Counted from the first letter of the stretch, positions 17,294 through 25,797 are shown. The stretch: 43,199 nt of DNA from Burkholderiales bacterium (GCA_030833315.1 JAURHM010000027.1:1-43199), one strand, 5' to 3'. Program-made: numbers and translations. Notes: a model not told the origin generated them from the sequence alone.

Positions 17294-17934
17294 CAGTACG
17301 CCGACCCGAAACGTCCGTGGCGCAGAAAAGCGCCGCATTGACGTGCCACTTCAGAAGAAAACAGCATTTCGGTATGACCGACATGCACCTCGATACGTTC
17401 TGTGATGCCGGGAACCGCGGTTTCCTCGACAGCGACAACCCCGTCATGCGGCTGCGGCAGATCGGCGCCAATCAACGCGCCGAGTCCGATACCGCGCGTG
17501 CCGGCGATCACCCCGGCCTGACACGCGCGCAACTGCGGACGCGCCTCCTCAAGCCATTCACGGATGCTACGTCCGAGCAGCCAGTCGCCGCCGGGAAATT
17601 GCGCGAGCCGGCGCGCGGCGGCACTATCGGTATAGGGCGTGCCGATCAGCAGCAGCCGCTCGCAAGTGATGGCCGGCGTGCGTTCAAGCATTTTCATCGC
17701 CACCAACCCGCCCATGCTGTGCGCGACGAGGTTCAGTCGCTGAAGGCCGAGACTGTAGCAATACGCCGCCAGATGATCGGCGTTTTCCGACAGCGTCTGG
17801 CGCATCGTCGGATAGGACCAGGTGTCGACGTCGAAACTGTCTTTTTTCAGTTGATACGCGAGATATTCCATGACCAAGCCGTGCACCCACAGGCCATGGA
17901 CAATGATGACCGGCAGCGCCCCGGCGTCACTCAT
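17293..17934 (-). CDS. Small alpha/beta hydrolase (lipase-like)
   Basis: 213-residue alpha/beta hydrolase with IIVHGLWVHG as the oxyanion-loop motif and AHSMGG as the nucleophile elbow (Ser near residue 72). A HDGVVAVEET segment supplies a plausible catalytic Asp, and a C-terminal VGHTEML a His, as in the PGAP1/lipase-like group. No export signal is seen. The start ATG at 17934 has an AT-rich upstream stretch without a clear ribosome site. The gene lies 28 bases after the histidine phosphatase and overlaps the aminopeptidase by one base. It probably cleaves lipid-like or short esters; not certain. Confidence 0.88.
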   Translation of the reverse strand: MSDAGALPVIIVHGLWVHGLVMEYLAYQLKKDSFDVDTWSYPTMRQTLSENADHLAAYCYSLGLQRLNLVAHSMGGLVAMKMLERTPAITCERLLLIGTPYTDSAAARRLAQFPGGDWLLGRSIREWLEEARPQLRACQAGVIAGTRGIGLGALIGADLPQPHDGVVAVEETAVPGITERIEVHVGHTEMLFSSEVARQCGAFLRHGRFGSAY

Positions 17935-17962
17935 AAATATCTGTTTTATTGATTATTTCCAC

Positions 17963-18604
17963 TCAGATCCGGCGGTCACCAAAAATGGTGACGCCGTCGG
18001 GACCAAGATGCTCGGCGTCGCCCCAGGCGCCGGCGCTCCAGCGGCTGCCGTCAAAAGCAAACCAGTTAAGGCTGGCATTGACCAGCGGCACCGGGCGTTG
18101 CGCATCGAGCGCCAGTCCGGTCGCAGCGCGGTAGGCGGAATCGAGCACCAGACCGTGGGTGACGATGGCGATGGTTTCATCAGCATGGCGTTGCGCGAGT
18201 TCTTCCAGCGCGGCGCGGCAGCGCGCGAAAAAAGCTGCCGGGCTTTCACCGCCGGGCACCGCGTATTGCGGGTCGCGCGACATGAAACGTTCATAACTTT
18301 CCGGATCGCAGGCCTGCATTTCTTTCTGGGTCATCCCCTCGAAAACACCGAAGTGGCGTTCGCGCAGGCGTTCATCAGTGAGGATATTGTGTCCGGTGAC
18401 GACGGCAATCTGCTCGGCAGTGCGTGCGGCGCGCGGCAGGTCGCTGGAATACAGCGTGGTGAAGTACTGTTTTTTCAGGCGGATTCCGAGTTGCTGCGCC
18501 TGCCACAGCCCGCGCTCGGTCAGCGGACTGTCGAGCTGGCCCTGCATGCGGCGCTCGGTGTTCCACAGCGTTTCGCCATGGCGGATCAGGATGAGCTGGG
18601 TCAT
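17963..18604 (-). CDS. Histidine phosphatase family protein (GpmB/CobC-like)
   Basis: 213-residue member of the phosphoglycerate-mutase-like superfamily. The phosphorylated His lies in LIRHGET at about residues 6-12, the RERHFG..EG block holds the catalytic acid, and VTHGLVLD holds the second catalytic His. It could be a cofactor-dependent mutase-like enzyme or, more often for this group, a small-molecule phosphatase (alpha-ribazole or nucleotide type). The ATG at 18604 fits family N-termini; earlier in-frame codons add an unrelated tail. It is the first gene of a leftward run with the hydrolase, aminopeptidase and YbhB-like genes and is divergent from the TSUP gene. Confidence 0.9.
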   Translation of the reverse strand: MTQLILIRHGETLWNTERRMQGQLDSPLTERGLWQAQQLGIRLKKQYFTTLYSSDLPRAARTAEQIAVVTGHNILTDERLRERHFGVFEGMTQKEMQACDPESYERFMSRDPQYAVPGGESPAAFFARCRAALEELAQRHADETIAIVTHGLVLDSAYRAATGLALDAQRPVPLVNASLNWFAFDGSRWSAGAWGDAEHLGPDGVTIFGDRRI

Positions 18605-18700
18605 GAAACGGTGAAGTCCTGGTGATCTGCAAATACCTTGCCGGACAACGGCCAAGAGCGTCCAGCGGCTGCATGAATTCTACCGGTTATACTCGGCACG

Positions 18701-19450
18701 ATGCTGATTGCCGACCTGCTGCAACCCCAAATCCTGATCTTCGCACCGCTGATCGTGTTCGCGGCCTATGTCGTGTTCGGCATCTCCGGATTCGGCTCGA
18801 CGCTGATCGCGGTACCGCTGCTGGCGCACCTGTTCCCGCTGCAGTTCGTGGTGCCGTTTTTTGTGATCCTCGACTGCGTCGGCGCCTTCAATATGGGACT
18901 GCGGCTGCGCGCCGACCTGATGCGGCGCGAACTGATGCTGCTGATCCCGTTCATGGGACTGGGTATTCTTGCCGGCGTCTGGCTGCTGGTGCGCATGCAT
19001 CCGGAACTGCTTCTGGGCAGCCTCGGCGCGTTTGTTTTGCTGTTCGGCATGTCCTACGTCCTGCGCAGCGGCAAGGGTTTCCCGCTGCCGCGCTGGGCTG
19101 CGGCGCCGATAGGGGCTTTCGGTGGTGCAACTTCCGCGGTATTCGGCATCGGCGGGCCGATTTATGTGTTCTATCTCGCCGGCCGCGGCGGCGATCCGAC
19201 GCAGATCCGCGCCACCATGCCGGTGATTTTCATGTTCACCACGCTGGCGCGCATTGTGCTGTTCATTGCGGCAGGGCTTTATTCGCCGGCGGCGCTGGTC
19301 GCCGCAGCGGCCCTTTTGCCGGTGATGGCGCTGGGCGTGTGGACAGGCCACCACCTGCACCTGAATCTGTCACGGGAAACGGTGATCCGGGTGATGGGCG
19401 GCCTGCTGGTGGTCAGCGGCATTTCCCTGATCGTTCGCGCGATCGGCTAA
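18701..19450 (+). CDS. TSUP-family membrane exporter (TauE/SafE)
   Basis: 249-residue integral membrane protein with about eight hydrophobic segments. The N-terminal half contains the family-type VFGISGFGSTLIAVPLL repeat, and the second half has the matching GAFGGATSAVFGIGGPIYVFY. TSUP proteins export sulfite, sulfoacetate or similar organic or sulfur anions from the cytoplasm. The ATG at 18701 opens the frame at the first membrane helix; the ribosome site is weak. It converges on the aminotransferase gene with a 14-base gap. A link to the sulfatase about 3 kb away (sulfur anion disposal) is possible but is inference. Confidence 0.9.
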   Translation: MLIADLLQPQILIFAPLIVFAAYVVFGISGFGSTLIAVPLLAHLFPLQFVVPFFVILDCVGAFNMGLRLRADLMRRELMLLIPFMGLGILAGVWLLVRMHPELLLGSLGAFVLLFGMSYVLRSGKGFPLPRWAAAPIGAFGGATSAVFGIGGPIYVFYLAGRGGDPTQIRATMPVIFMFTTLARIVLFIAAGLYSPAALVAAAALLPVMALGVWTGHHLHLNLSRETVIRVMGGLLVVSGISLIVRAIG

Positions 19451-19464
19451 AACCTGCTGACACC

Positions 19465-20667
19465 TTACGGCTTGAGAAAGCGGGCGATGCGTGCCACGCC
19501 TTCGCGCAGCACATCGACCGGGCAGGTATAGGCAAATCGCAGATGTTCGTGCGCGGCATGCGCACCGAAATCGATACCCGGGGTAATCGCCACTCCGGCT
19601 TGCTCCAGCAGTTCGCGCGCAAACACAAAACTGTCGGGCGCCAGTGCCGCGCTGTTGGCATAGATATAAAACGCGCCCTGCGGCTGTTGCGGGACGCCGA
19701 AACCGATAGCGCGCAGCGCCGGCAGCAGGAAATCCCGGCGCACGCGGAATTCGTCGCGCCGCGCATCGAGCAGCGCCAGCGTCTCCGGCTCAAACGCTGC
19801 CAGTGCCGCGTGCTGCGCGGGCGTTGATGCCGCAAGGAAGACGTTCTGGGCAATACGGTCGATGGCATCGACATAACGTTCGGGCGCCACCAACCAGCCG
19901 AGGCGCCAGCCGGTCATATTGAAATATTTGGAGAAACTGTTGATCACGAACACATCTTCACGGAGCGCCAGTGCCGTCTGCGCGGCACCGTCATAAACCA
20001 GACCGTGATAAATCTCGTCGACGATCAGCGCACCGCCGCGTGCTGCGGCGAAATGCGCCATCGCACACAACTCATCCGGCTCGATCAGCGTTCCGGTCGG
20101 ATTCGACGGCGTTGCCAACAGTGCGGCTTTGCTGCGGATGCCCCAGTGCTGCTGCAGATGTTCGCTGCGCAACTGGTAGTTGCTGTCCGGTCCGACCGCA
20201 ATGCCCACCGGCACACCATCCATCAGCCTTACGAAATGACGGTTCGCCGGATACCCGGGATCGGCAAGCAGCACTTCGTCACCGGGATTGATCAATGCTG
20301 AGGTTGCCAGCAGCAGCGCGCCGGAAGCGCCGGGAGTAACAATGATGCGTTCGGGTGCGACCGTGACGCCGTAACGGCTGCGGTAAAACGCGGCGATGGC
20401 CTGGCGCAGGGCCGGCAGGCCGAGCGCTGGGGTGTAAAAAGTTTCACCCCGCTCAATCGCCTGTGCGCCGGCCTTGCGGATTGATTCCGGCGTCGCAAAA
20501 TCGGGCTCTCCGATTTCCATATGAACAATGCTGCGACCGGCGGCCTCCAGTTCGCGGGCACGCGCCAGCAGCGCCATCACATGGAAAGGCTCGATGTGAC
20601 CGACACGCTGCGCCAGCGGCCAGCCTTTGCGGCCGGTAATTTGCGAATCGGGATTCTTGTCGATCAC
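19465..20667 (-). CDS. Class I/II pyridoxal-phosphate aminotransferase
   Basis: 400-residue fold-type I aminotransferase. Seen in order: HMEIGEPDFATP near residue 50, TPALGLPALRQAIA, the cofactor-stacking region ASGALLLATSALINPGDEVL, NPTGTLI, DEIYHGLVYDG (Asp and Tyr for the cofactor), and the Schiff-base Lys in SFSKYFNMTGWRLGW. The C-terminus has RFAYTCPVDVLREGVARI. This is the subgroup related to aspartate/alanine aminotransferases; the amino donor is not predictable. The start is GTG at 20667: an in-frame stop lies only 13 bases upstream and the next Met (residue 31) would remove the conserved start of the fold. No strong ribosome site is visible. Confidence 0.9.
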   Translation of the reverse strand: MIDKNPDSQITGRKGWPLAQRVGHIEPFHVMALLARARELEAAGRSIVHMEIGEPDFATPESIRKAGAQAIERGETFYTPALGLPALRQAIAAFYRSRYGVTVAPERIIVTPGASGALLLATSALINPGDEVLLADPGYPANRHFVRLMDGVPVGIAVGPDSNYQLRSEHLQQHWGIRSKAALLATPSNPTGTLIEPDELCAMAHFAAARGGALIVDEIYHGLVYDGAAQTALALREDVFVINSFSKYFNMTGWRLGWLVAPERYVDAIDRIAQNVFLAASTPAQHAALAAFEPETLALLDARRDEFRVRRDFLLPALRAIGFGVPQQPQGAFYIYANSAALAPDSFVFARELLEQAGVAITPGIDFGAHAAHEHLRFAYTCPVDVLREGVARIARFLKP

Positions 20668-20703
20668 GATGGACTCACATCAACAGGGAGTTCTGACACT
20701 AAC

Positions 20704-20733
20704 AAAAAAACACGGGGCCCGCGGGCCCCGTGT
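20704..20733 (-). terminator. Strong rho-independent terminator built on a perfect 24-base palindrome
   Basis: ACACGGGGCCCG followed by its exact complement CGGGCCCCGTGT (20710-20733). Read leftward it runs into TTTTTTT (20704-20710), about 20 bases after the stop of the dienelactone hydrolase gene. It insulates that gene from the aminotransferase gene, which is read in the same direction. Confidence 0.88.
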
Positions 20734-20753
20734 TTCCGGTGCGTGTAAAACAA

Positions 20754-21629
20754 TCAAACGCCGTTTTTCCTGAACCATTCCGTGGCGCGTTTCCAGCCGT
20801 CCTCCGCCTGCTCCTTGCGGAAGCTCGGCCGGTAGTCGGCGTGGAAGGCATGCGGGGTATCCGGATAAAGATGAATCATCGACGGCTTGCCCTTCTCCTT
20901 CAGTGCCGCATTCATCTTGTCGACGGTGTCATTGGGAATGCCGGCATCGGCGCCGCCATAAAGACCCAGCACCGGCGCGTTGATCTGATCGACGAGATCG
21001 ATCGGATGTTTCGGCGTCATCTCGCTGCCCTGCCCCACAAGACGGCCGTACCAGGCCACGCCGGCTTTGACGTTTTTGTTGTGTGCCGTGTAGAGCCAGG
21101 TGATGCGGCCGCCCCAGCAGAAACCGGTGATGCCGAGACGTTTGCCGTCAGCGCCGTTTTTGCCGGCCCAGGCCACCGCCGCATCAAGGTCGCTCATTAC
21201 CTGCGCGTCCGGCACGAAGTTGACGACCTTGGCGAAAATTTCCTTGTTGTCAGCCAGCTTCGACACGTCGCCCTGCCGGTAAAACATTTCCGGCGCAATC
21301 GCGATATAACCAAGCCTGGCAAAACGGCGGCAGACGTCCTTGATGTGTTCGTGCACGCCGAAAATTTCCTGAACGACGAGAATGGTCGCCAGATTCTTGC
21401 CGTTGGCAGGCATCGCGCGGTAAGCCGGAATGTCGCCGTTGGCGGTCGGGATCTTCACTTCACCGGCAGTGAGGCCAGCGGCGTCGGTGGTGATCATCGT
21501 TTGCGCGCACACCGGTTGCACCGCAAGGGCAAAGCCCGCAGCCAGCGAGCCGGCGACAAATTCACGGCGGGATACAGCGGTGCGGTTGGAAACCAGAGCC
21601 AGCAGGTCTTCACGCAGCATGTCGTTCAT
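20754..21629 (-). CDS. Tat-exported dienelactone hydrolase family protein
   Basis: 291-residue protein of the carboxymethylenebutenolidase (dienelactone hydrolase) family. The nucleophile elbow is GFCWGG (Cys171), preceded by the oxyanion-side [12 protein letters not shown], with a plausible Asp in [11 protein letters not shown] and His in [15 protein letters not shown] twin-arginine signal [17 protein letters not shown] lies unusually deep: RR is at residues 21-22 after an extra acidic N-tail, with cleavage after about residue 43 (VCAQ). I chose the ATG at 21629 because GGAG sits just upstream. It would hydrolyse lactones or esters in the periplasm. A strong terminator follows. Confidence 0.9.
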   Translation of the reverse strand: MNDMLREDLLALVSNRTAVSRREFVAGSLAAGFALAVQPVCAQTMITTDAAGLTAGEVKIPTANGDIPAYRAMPANGKNLATILVVQEIFGVHEHIKDVCRRFARLGYIAIAPEMFYRQGDVSKLADNKEIFAKVVNFVPDAQVMSDLDAAVAWAGKNGADGKRLGITGFCWGGRITWLYTAHNKNVKAGVAWYGRLVGQGSEMTPKHPIDLVDQINAPVLGLYGGADAGIPNDTVDKMNAALKEKGKPSMIHLYPDTPHAFHADYRPSFRKEQAEDGWKRATEWFRKNGV

Positions 21630-21736
21630 GGTGAACTCCAAAAAGGCAGGGGGAAATATTGAGCGGCTAAGCCTAGGGGAAAGCCTGCGAATTGACAAGG
21701 CACGATAGCGCCGCCGGTGTTATTCCGGCCGCGCAA

Positions 21737-21757
21737 AACCCTGAACCGGTAAGGGTT
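21737..21757 (-). terminator. Weak terminator-like hairpin after sulfatase gene
   Basis: Read leftward, AACCCT-TACCGGTTC-AGGGTT followed by two further T residues lies 3 bases after the sulfatase stop codon. The stem is 6 base pairs and the T-run short, so termination is plausible but not certain. Confidence 0.4.
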
Positions 21758-21760
21758 ACA

Positions 21761-23125
21761 TCAACGCTTTGCAGCAGGCTGATAGTCGTCGGGGGCGCCG
21801 GGCGGAATCGGCGGATTGCGTTTCAGGCCTTCCTGGAACTCATGCATCATCAATCGTAATGGAGTGCGCGCCCATCCCGACGTGGTGTTGACGTCGGTTT
21901 CCTCTTTCGGGTCCTGGATCAGGTTGAACAACAGCGGCGACTCGAGATGATTAGCGCCGGCATTGGGTTCGGACTCCCAGACCAGATGCATTTTCCATTC
22001 CCGCCACTTGGCCGCACGCAATTCCGACTTCATGTAGAACAGAAAACCCTCGCGCGCGGATTTGGCTTGCGCACCGGTAAAAAATGCCAGTTGATCAAGG
22101 CCGTCAATCGGGCGGTCGTCCGGCACTGCAGCGCCGATGATGCCGGCAAGCGTCGTATAAAGATCCGTGACATGGACGATTTCATTGGAAACACCGCCGG
22201 CCGGTATGCGGCCTGGCCAGCGCAGCATGCAGGGCGCGCGCAATCCGCCCTCCATCGACGTGTGATAGGTGCCCTGCCACATACCCGCGGAACCGCGCCA
22301 GGGCCGACGGAACTCCGGACCGTTGTCACTGGCGAAAATGAACAGCGTGTTGTCGGCGATACCCAGTTTCTCAGCAGTATCAAGCAACTGCCCGACACGG
22401 TGATCCATCTCGGCGAGCGCATCGGCAAAATCGCCGGCACCGGTCTTTCCGGAAAAATCGTGGTGCGGAATCGTCGGGTAATGCAATTGCGTCAATGGCA
22501 CATAGGAAAAAAACGGCGTGCCGGACTTGTGCTGGTCGGCAATAAACGCCTGCGAACGTGCAATCAGTTCACCGTCAATGCGACGGCGCATTTCAAGGTC
22601 ATAAAGCGCCGCCTCTTTCGGCACTTCGCCGGCGCGCGCTTCCAGCACAAAGGGCAGCGGCGTCACCTTCGGGTCATAACCCGCGGAACTGGTGAACATG
22701 CTTTCGTTGGTGGTACGCGGGATCCCGTACCACTCATCGAAGCCGCGGTCCGTCGGAAAGCGACCCTTGCGGTCACCGAGATGCCATTTGCCGTGGATTG
22801 CCGTGGCATACCCCTGCTGCTTGAACAGCTGCGCCAGGGTGATTTCCCAGGGAATCAGTCCCTGCGGCAAACCCGCAGGCACCGACTGCAGGGCGCCGGT
22901 GCGGATCGGATGCCGGCCGGTCATCAGCGCCGAACGCGTCGGCACACAATCGCTTTCCACATTGAAATTGAGCAAACGCAATCCTTCTGCGGCCAGCGCA
23001 TCAATGCGCGGCGTCGGCGCCCCGCGCAGCGTACCGCCGCCATAACAACCCAGCTCCCCCCAACCCAGATTGTCGGCAAGAACCAGAATCACATTGGGCT
23101 TTTTGCCCGGTGTCGCGTCAGCCAT
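21761..23125 (-). CDS. Type I sulfatase (arylsulfatase-like)
   Basis: 454-residue sulfatase. The formylglycine site is CVPTR at Cys60 (CxPxR, the T variant of the more common S), followed by the helper stretch MTGRHPIRTG. Metal-ligand regions are VLADNLG (Asp18 with Asn19 where many members have a second Asp), and FASDNGPEFRRP further on. HGKWHLGD contains the catalytic Lys/His pair. There is no signal peptide, so it should act in the cytoplasm, unlike many periplasmic sulfatases. It would release sulfate from an imported sulfate ester; maturation needs a formylglycine-forming enzyme not encoded here. It lies 51 bases after the TrmB-like gene on the same strand, and a Bug receptor is divergent. 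Confidence 0.92.
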   Translation of the reverse strand: MADATPGKKPNVILVLADNLGWGELGCYGGGTLRGAPTPRIDALAAEGLRLLNFNVESDCVPTRSALMTGRHPIRTGALQSVPAGLPQGLIPWEITLAQLFKQQGYATAIHGKWHLGDRKGRFPTDRGFDEWYGIPRTTNESMFTSSAGYDPKVTPLPFVLEARAGEVPKEAALYDLEMRRRIDGELIARSQAFIADQHKSGTPFFSYVPLTQLHYPTIPHHDFSGKTGAGDFADALAEMDHRVGQLLDTAEKLGIADNTLFIFASDNGPEFRRPWRGSAGMWQGTYHTSMEGGLRAPCMLRWPGRIPAGGVSNEIVHVTDLYTTLAGIIGAAVPDDRPIDGLDQLAFFTGAQAKSAREGFLFYMKSELRAAKWREWKMHLVWESEPNAGANHLESPLLFNLIQDPKEETDVNTTSGWARTPLRLMMHEFQEGLKRNPPIPPGAPDDYQPAAKR

Positions 23126-23176
23126 ATCAAACTCTCCCGTTATTCCTGCTCAAAATCCGTTCGCATATATGTATTG

Positions 23177-24067
23177 CTAGGCCATGTCCTGATCGTCACC
23201 GGCGATAACCGGACGCCCCCGGCCCCGCGGCCGGTATTTGCCACGAAGCTTTTCCAGCTTGCGGCCGAAGCGTGCATCCACCTGCTTGCCGAAGGCCTGA
23301 TGGATTTCCGCGAGGTAAATCTCGTGCAGCAGCAGCGTCTCGATGACATAGACAATCGAGGCATCGCGCGCATACGAAGCCTTCACTTTGCCCGCATAGG
23401 AGGCAATCAGCATCCCGGTGCTGTCCGACGCTACCGTCAGCATCTGATCAGACGGGGGGCCGTGCGGCTCACCGTCGCCTTCGTGCGGAACCACCTGGAT
23501 GCGCGTATGCGCCCTGAGCCCTTGTACTTCCCTGCCGAATACGATCAAACGCACCGACACATCACGTCGCGCAGCATCAAACAGCAGGCCGGCATAAGGC
23601 TCGATCAGATCGACAGGCCCTTTCAGCCAGAGATGTTCGCGCGCATCCTCGATCATGCCGGTCAGCTTGGCGTGGACCTCATCTTCTCCGCGGTATATCC
23701 AGACATACGCGCTCTCGTCGGCTTTCACGGTGCGCTTCAGCGTGCTCACCACGCCATCACACAGCCCCGTTGTCGCGCGCTGTATGCGCCGGAAAAACTG
23801 TTCCGGATTCACCAGTACATAGCGGACCGGATTTTCGGTGACCGGTTGAATGGCGCCCCGCCCTTCGAGATTGCGCAAAGCGGCATACACATTCGCCCTT
23901 GGCAATCCGGCAACCTTGGCAATTTCGTAGGCGGTCGCAGGCTGCTTCGTCGACAGCGCGGCATAGGCTTTCGCCTCGTAATCGGTAAAACCGAGTTCGC
24001 GCAAGGTCGCCGGCAAGGACAGCGCAGCGCGTCGGATAACCGGTGCTTTGTCAGCTTTGGATCGCAT
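23177..24067 (-). CDS. TrmB-family transcriptional regulator
   Basis: 296-residue regulator with an N-terminal winged helix typical of TrmB (LRELGFTDYEAKAYAAL, then ATAYEIAKVAGLPRANVYAALRNLEGRGAI, about residues 20-75). The TrmB-type spacer PVRYVLVNPEQFFRRIQ follows, then a C-terminal effector domain with EDAREHLWLKGPVDLIEPY resembling the phospholipase-D-like fold of this family. TrmB proteins, best known in archaea, sense sugars or other small molecules. It starts at ATG 24067, precedes the sulfatase in the same unit and is divergent from Bug gene 3. Local control of both is the natural guess. A basic, low-complexity C-terminus (RGKYRPRGRGRP) is notable. Confidence 0.88.
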   Translation of the reverse strand: MRSKADKAPVIRRAALSLPATLRELGFTDYEAKAYAALSTKQPATAYEIAKVAGLPRANVYAALRNLEGRGAIQPVTENPVRYVLVNPEQFFRRIQRATTGLCDGVVSTLKRTVKADESAYVWIYRGEDEVHAKLTGMIEDAREHLWLKGPVDLIEPYAGLLFDAARRDVSVRLIVFGREVQGLRAHTRIQVVPHEGDGEPHGPPSDQMLTVASDSTGMLIASYAGKVKASYARDASIVYVIETLLLHEIYLAEIHQAFGKQVDARFGRKLEKLRGKYRPRGRGRPVIAGDDQDMA

Positions 24068-24162
24068 AGTAGTTGCTTATGCTACTTCTATAATGCTAAT
24101 TTGGCAAAACCAGATCGCCCCATCGGGTTTATCCCGGTCAGATCAACGATGAAAGGATTCCC
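24068..24162. promoter_or_regulatory. Divergent control region between trmB-like and Bug gene 3
   Basis: This 95-base interval holds a consensus -10 TATAAT on the plus strand (24089-24094) but no good -35 box, as expected of an activator-dependent promoter. ATGCTA occurs twice as a direct repeat (24079-24084 and 24093-24098, 14 bases apart, on the same helix face only approximately). These are candidate TrmB-regulator sites. Binding is inferred. Confidence 0.4.
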
Positions 24163-25152
24163 GTGAGCACCACTTTACGCAGTCTGCACGGTCTCGCCCC
24201 GCTTTTTGCAGGCGCCATGGCAATCATCCTGCCGGCGGCTTTCAATGCCTGCCACGCACAGGCCTGGCCGACACGTCCGGTACGCCTGGTCGTCCCCTAT
24301 GTGCCCGGCGGCGCAACCGATCTCGTATCACGCATTGTCGCCGAGCAATTGACTGTCAAACTGGGGCAGCAGGTCGTGGTCGACAACCGGCCCGGCGCCA
24401 CCGGCACCATCGCTTTCACCGGTGTCGCCGAAGCCATTCCGGACGGCTATACCTTGATTACCGCCGCCGATTCGCTGACGCTGCTGAACGCCGCTTACAA
24501 AAATCTGAAGTTCGACCCGCGCACCAGTTTTGTGCCGATCTCGCTGATGTCCACCCAGCCGCTGGTGCTGGCTGTGCATGCCGCCGTGCCGGCAAAAAAC
24601 ATCAAGGAGTTCATCGCCCTCGCCAAATCGAAACCGCTGTCCTTCGGAACATCGGGTACCGGCACTTCGCAACACCTGTCGGGCGAACTGATCAAGAACA
24701 TGACGGGCATCGACATGATGCACATCCCGTACAAAGGGGGCGGCCAGGCGATTGTGGATCTCTCAGGCGGTCAGGTGCCAGCCGCAGTCCTCGGGTCCTC
24801 AACGGTCATCCCGCAGACCAAGACCGGGCGCGTCAAAATCCTGGCGGTGACTTCGAAGAAACGTTCTGCAGCACTCCCCGACATCCCCACGCTCGACGAA
24901 TCCGGGCTGAAAGGCTTTGATGTCTACCAGTGGACGGCGATGCTGGCGCCTGCGAAAACTCCCAAAGCGATCATCAACCGGCTGAATGCCGATGTAACGC
25001 AGATCATCAAGGAACCTGTTGCGCGCGACCGACTGCAGGGCGCCGGATTCGATCCCCAGACCAGCACGCCGGAGTACGTCGCACAACTGATTCGCGACGG
25101 CATGGCGCGCTGGGGGAAACTGATCGAAGAACTGAAGCTGGACGTGAAGTGA
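24163..25152 (+). CDS. Bug-family (TTT) periplasmic substrate-binding protein 3
   Basis: Orphan TTT-type receptor, 329 residues. A signal peptide covers about residues 1-33 (LFAGAMAIILPAAFNACHAQA). It then has WPTRPVRLVVPYVPGGATD, QQVVVDNRPGATG, FGTSGTGTSQHLSGEL, YKGGGQAI and TPKAIINRLN, all family-typical. It begins with GTG at 24163, with AAAGGA 5 bases upstream. A five-codon frame (ATG at 24149) ends in TGA overlapping this GTG by two bases and contains the ribosome site, so it is probably incidental. The gene is divergent from the TrmB-like regulator and sulfatase, which makes a sulfate ester or its parent acid a reasonable ligand guess. Confidence 0.92.
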   Translation: MSTTLRSLHGLAPLFAGAMAIILPAAFNACHAQAWPTRPVRLVVPYVPGGATDLVSRIVAEQLTVKLGQQVVVDNRPGATGTIAFTGVAEAIPDGYTLITAADSLTLLNAAYKNLKFDPRTSFVPISLMSTQPLVLAVHAAVPAKNIKEFIALAKSKPLSFGTSGTGTSQHLSGELIKNMTGIDMMHIPYKGGGQAIVDLSGGQVPAAVLGSSTVIPQTKTGRVKILAVTSKKRSAALPDIPTLDESGLKGFDVYQWTAMLAPAKTPKAIINRLNADVTQIIKEPVARDRLQGAGFDPQTSTPEYVAQLIRDGMARWGKLIEELKLDVK

Positions 25153-25162
25153 GCGGACTGCG

Positions 25163-25181
25163 GCAGGTCTTGAACACCTGC
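25163..25181. terminator. Small hairpin between convergent Bug 3 and GST genes
   Basis: GCAGGT-CTTGAAC-ACCTGC, a 6-base-pair stem in the 36 bases between two convergent stop codons. No T-run follows on either strand, so it is at most a weak bidirectional terminator or 3'-end stabiliser. Confidence 0.3.
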
Positions 25182-25188
25182 AACAGGA

Positions 25189-25797
25189 CTACTTGATCAA
25201 CCCTTCCGCCTTCATCGCCGCCAGCACCTGCGGACGCTCGCCGATGCGGTTGAACAGCGACAGAATGTTCGGCCAGGGTGCGAGATCGATTTTGTGGAAA
25301 CCGCACCAGCGCAGCACATTAAACAGATAGGCATCGGCCACGCTGAAGGCATTACCGGTGAAAAAAGGCTTGCCCGCGAGCATCCTGTCGAGGGCATTGA
25401 AGCGCCGGGCGATGTAAGCCTTCTGCACTTCCTTCATTTCCGGAGTCATCGCCGGATTGAACAGCGCACCGACCGACTTGTGCACTTCGGTGGCAATGAA
25501 GTTGAGCGCTTCCATCATACGGTAACGTGCCATCGTTCCGGCCGCGGGCACCAGCCCAGAAGCCGGTTTCTGGTCGGCGAGGTATTGCAGGATGGTACTG
25601 ACTTCGGACAGCACTTCACCGTTGTCGAGCTGCAGCGCGGGCACGTACCCCTTGGGATTGATCTGCCAGTAGTCGGCGCCGGACGCGGTTTTTTTGTTCG
25701 GGATGTCGACTTTTTCCAGATCAAAGGCAAAACCGGCTTCCATCAGCACGATATGCGGCGCGAGTGAACAGGCACCTGGCGAGAAATACAGCTTCAT
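25189..25797 (-). CDS. gstA: Glutathione S-transferase, beta class
   Basis: 202-residue cytosolic glutathione transferase. It starts MKLYFSPGACSLAPHI, the beta-class thioredoxin-fold motif with Cys10, which binds glutathione by a mixed disulfide. NPKGYVPALQLD supplies the cis-Pro and GEVLSEVSTILQYLAD the Ser that contacts glutathione's gamma-glutamyl group. The all-helical domain follows (FSVADAYLFNVLRW, the N-capping box). I chose the ATG at 25797 because AAGGAG precedes it and family N-termini start there; the open frame upstream is only antisense to the cold-shock gene. It conjugates or reduces xenobiotics and is divergent from the cold-shock gene. Confidence 0.93.
   Translation of the reverse strand: MKLYFSPGACSLAPHIVLMEAGFAFDLEKVDIPNKKTASGADYWQINPKGYVPALQLDNGEVLSEVSTILQYLADQKPASGLVPAAGTMARYRMMEALNFIATEVHKSVGALFNPAMTPEMKEVQKAYIARRFNALDRMLAGKPFFTGNAFSVADAYLFNVLRWCGFHKIDLAPWPNILSLFNRIGERPQVLAAMKAEGLIK

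Noticed and set aside
21947-24166. 739-codon open frame on the plus strand over the sulfatase and TrmB-like genes
   Set aside because: It is antisense to two well-supported genes, has no recognisable domain and is rich in Arg/His/Gln as expected for shadow frames in GC-rich DNA.
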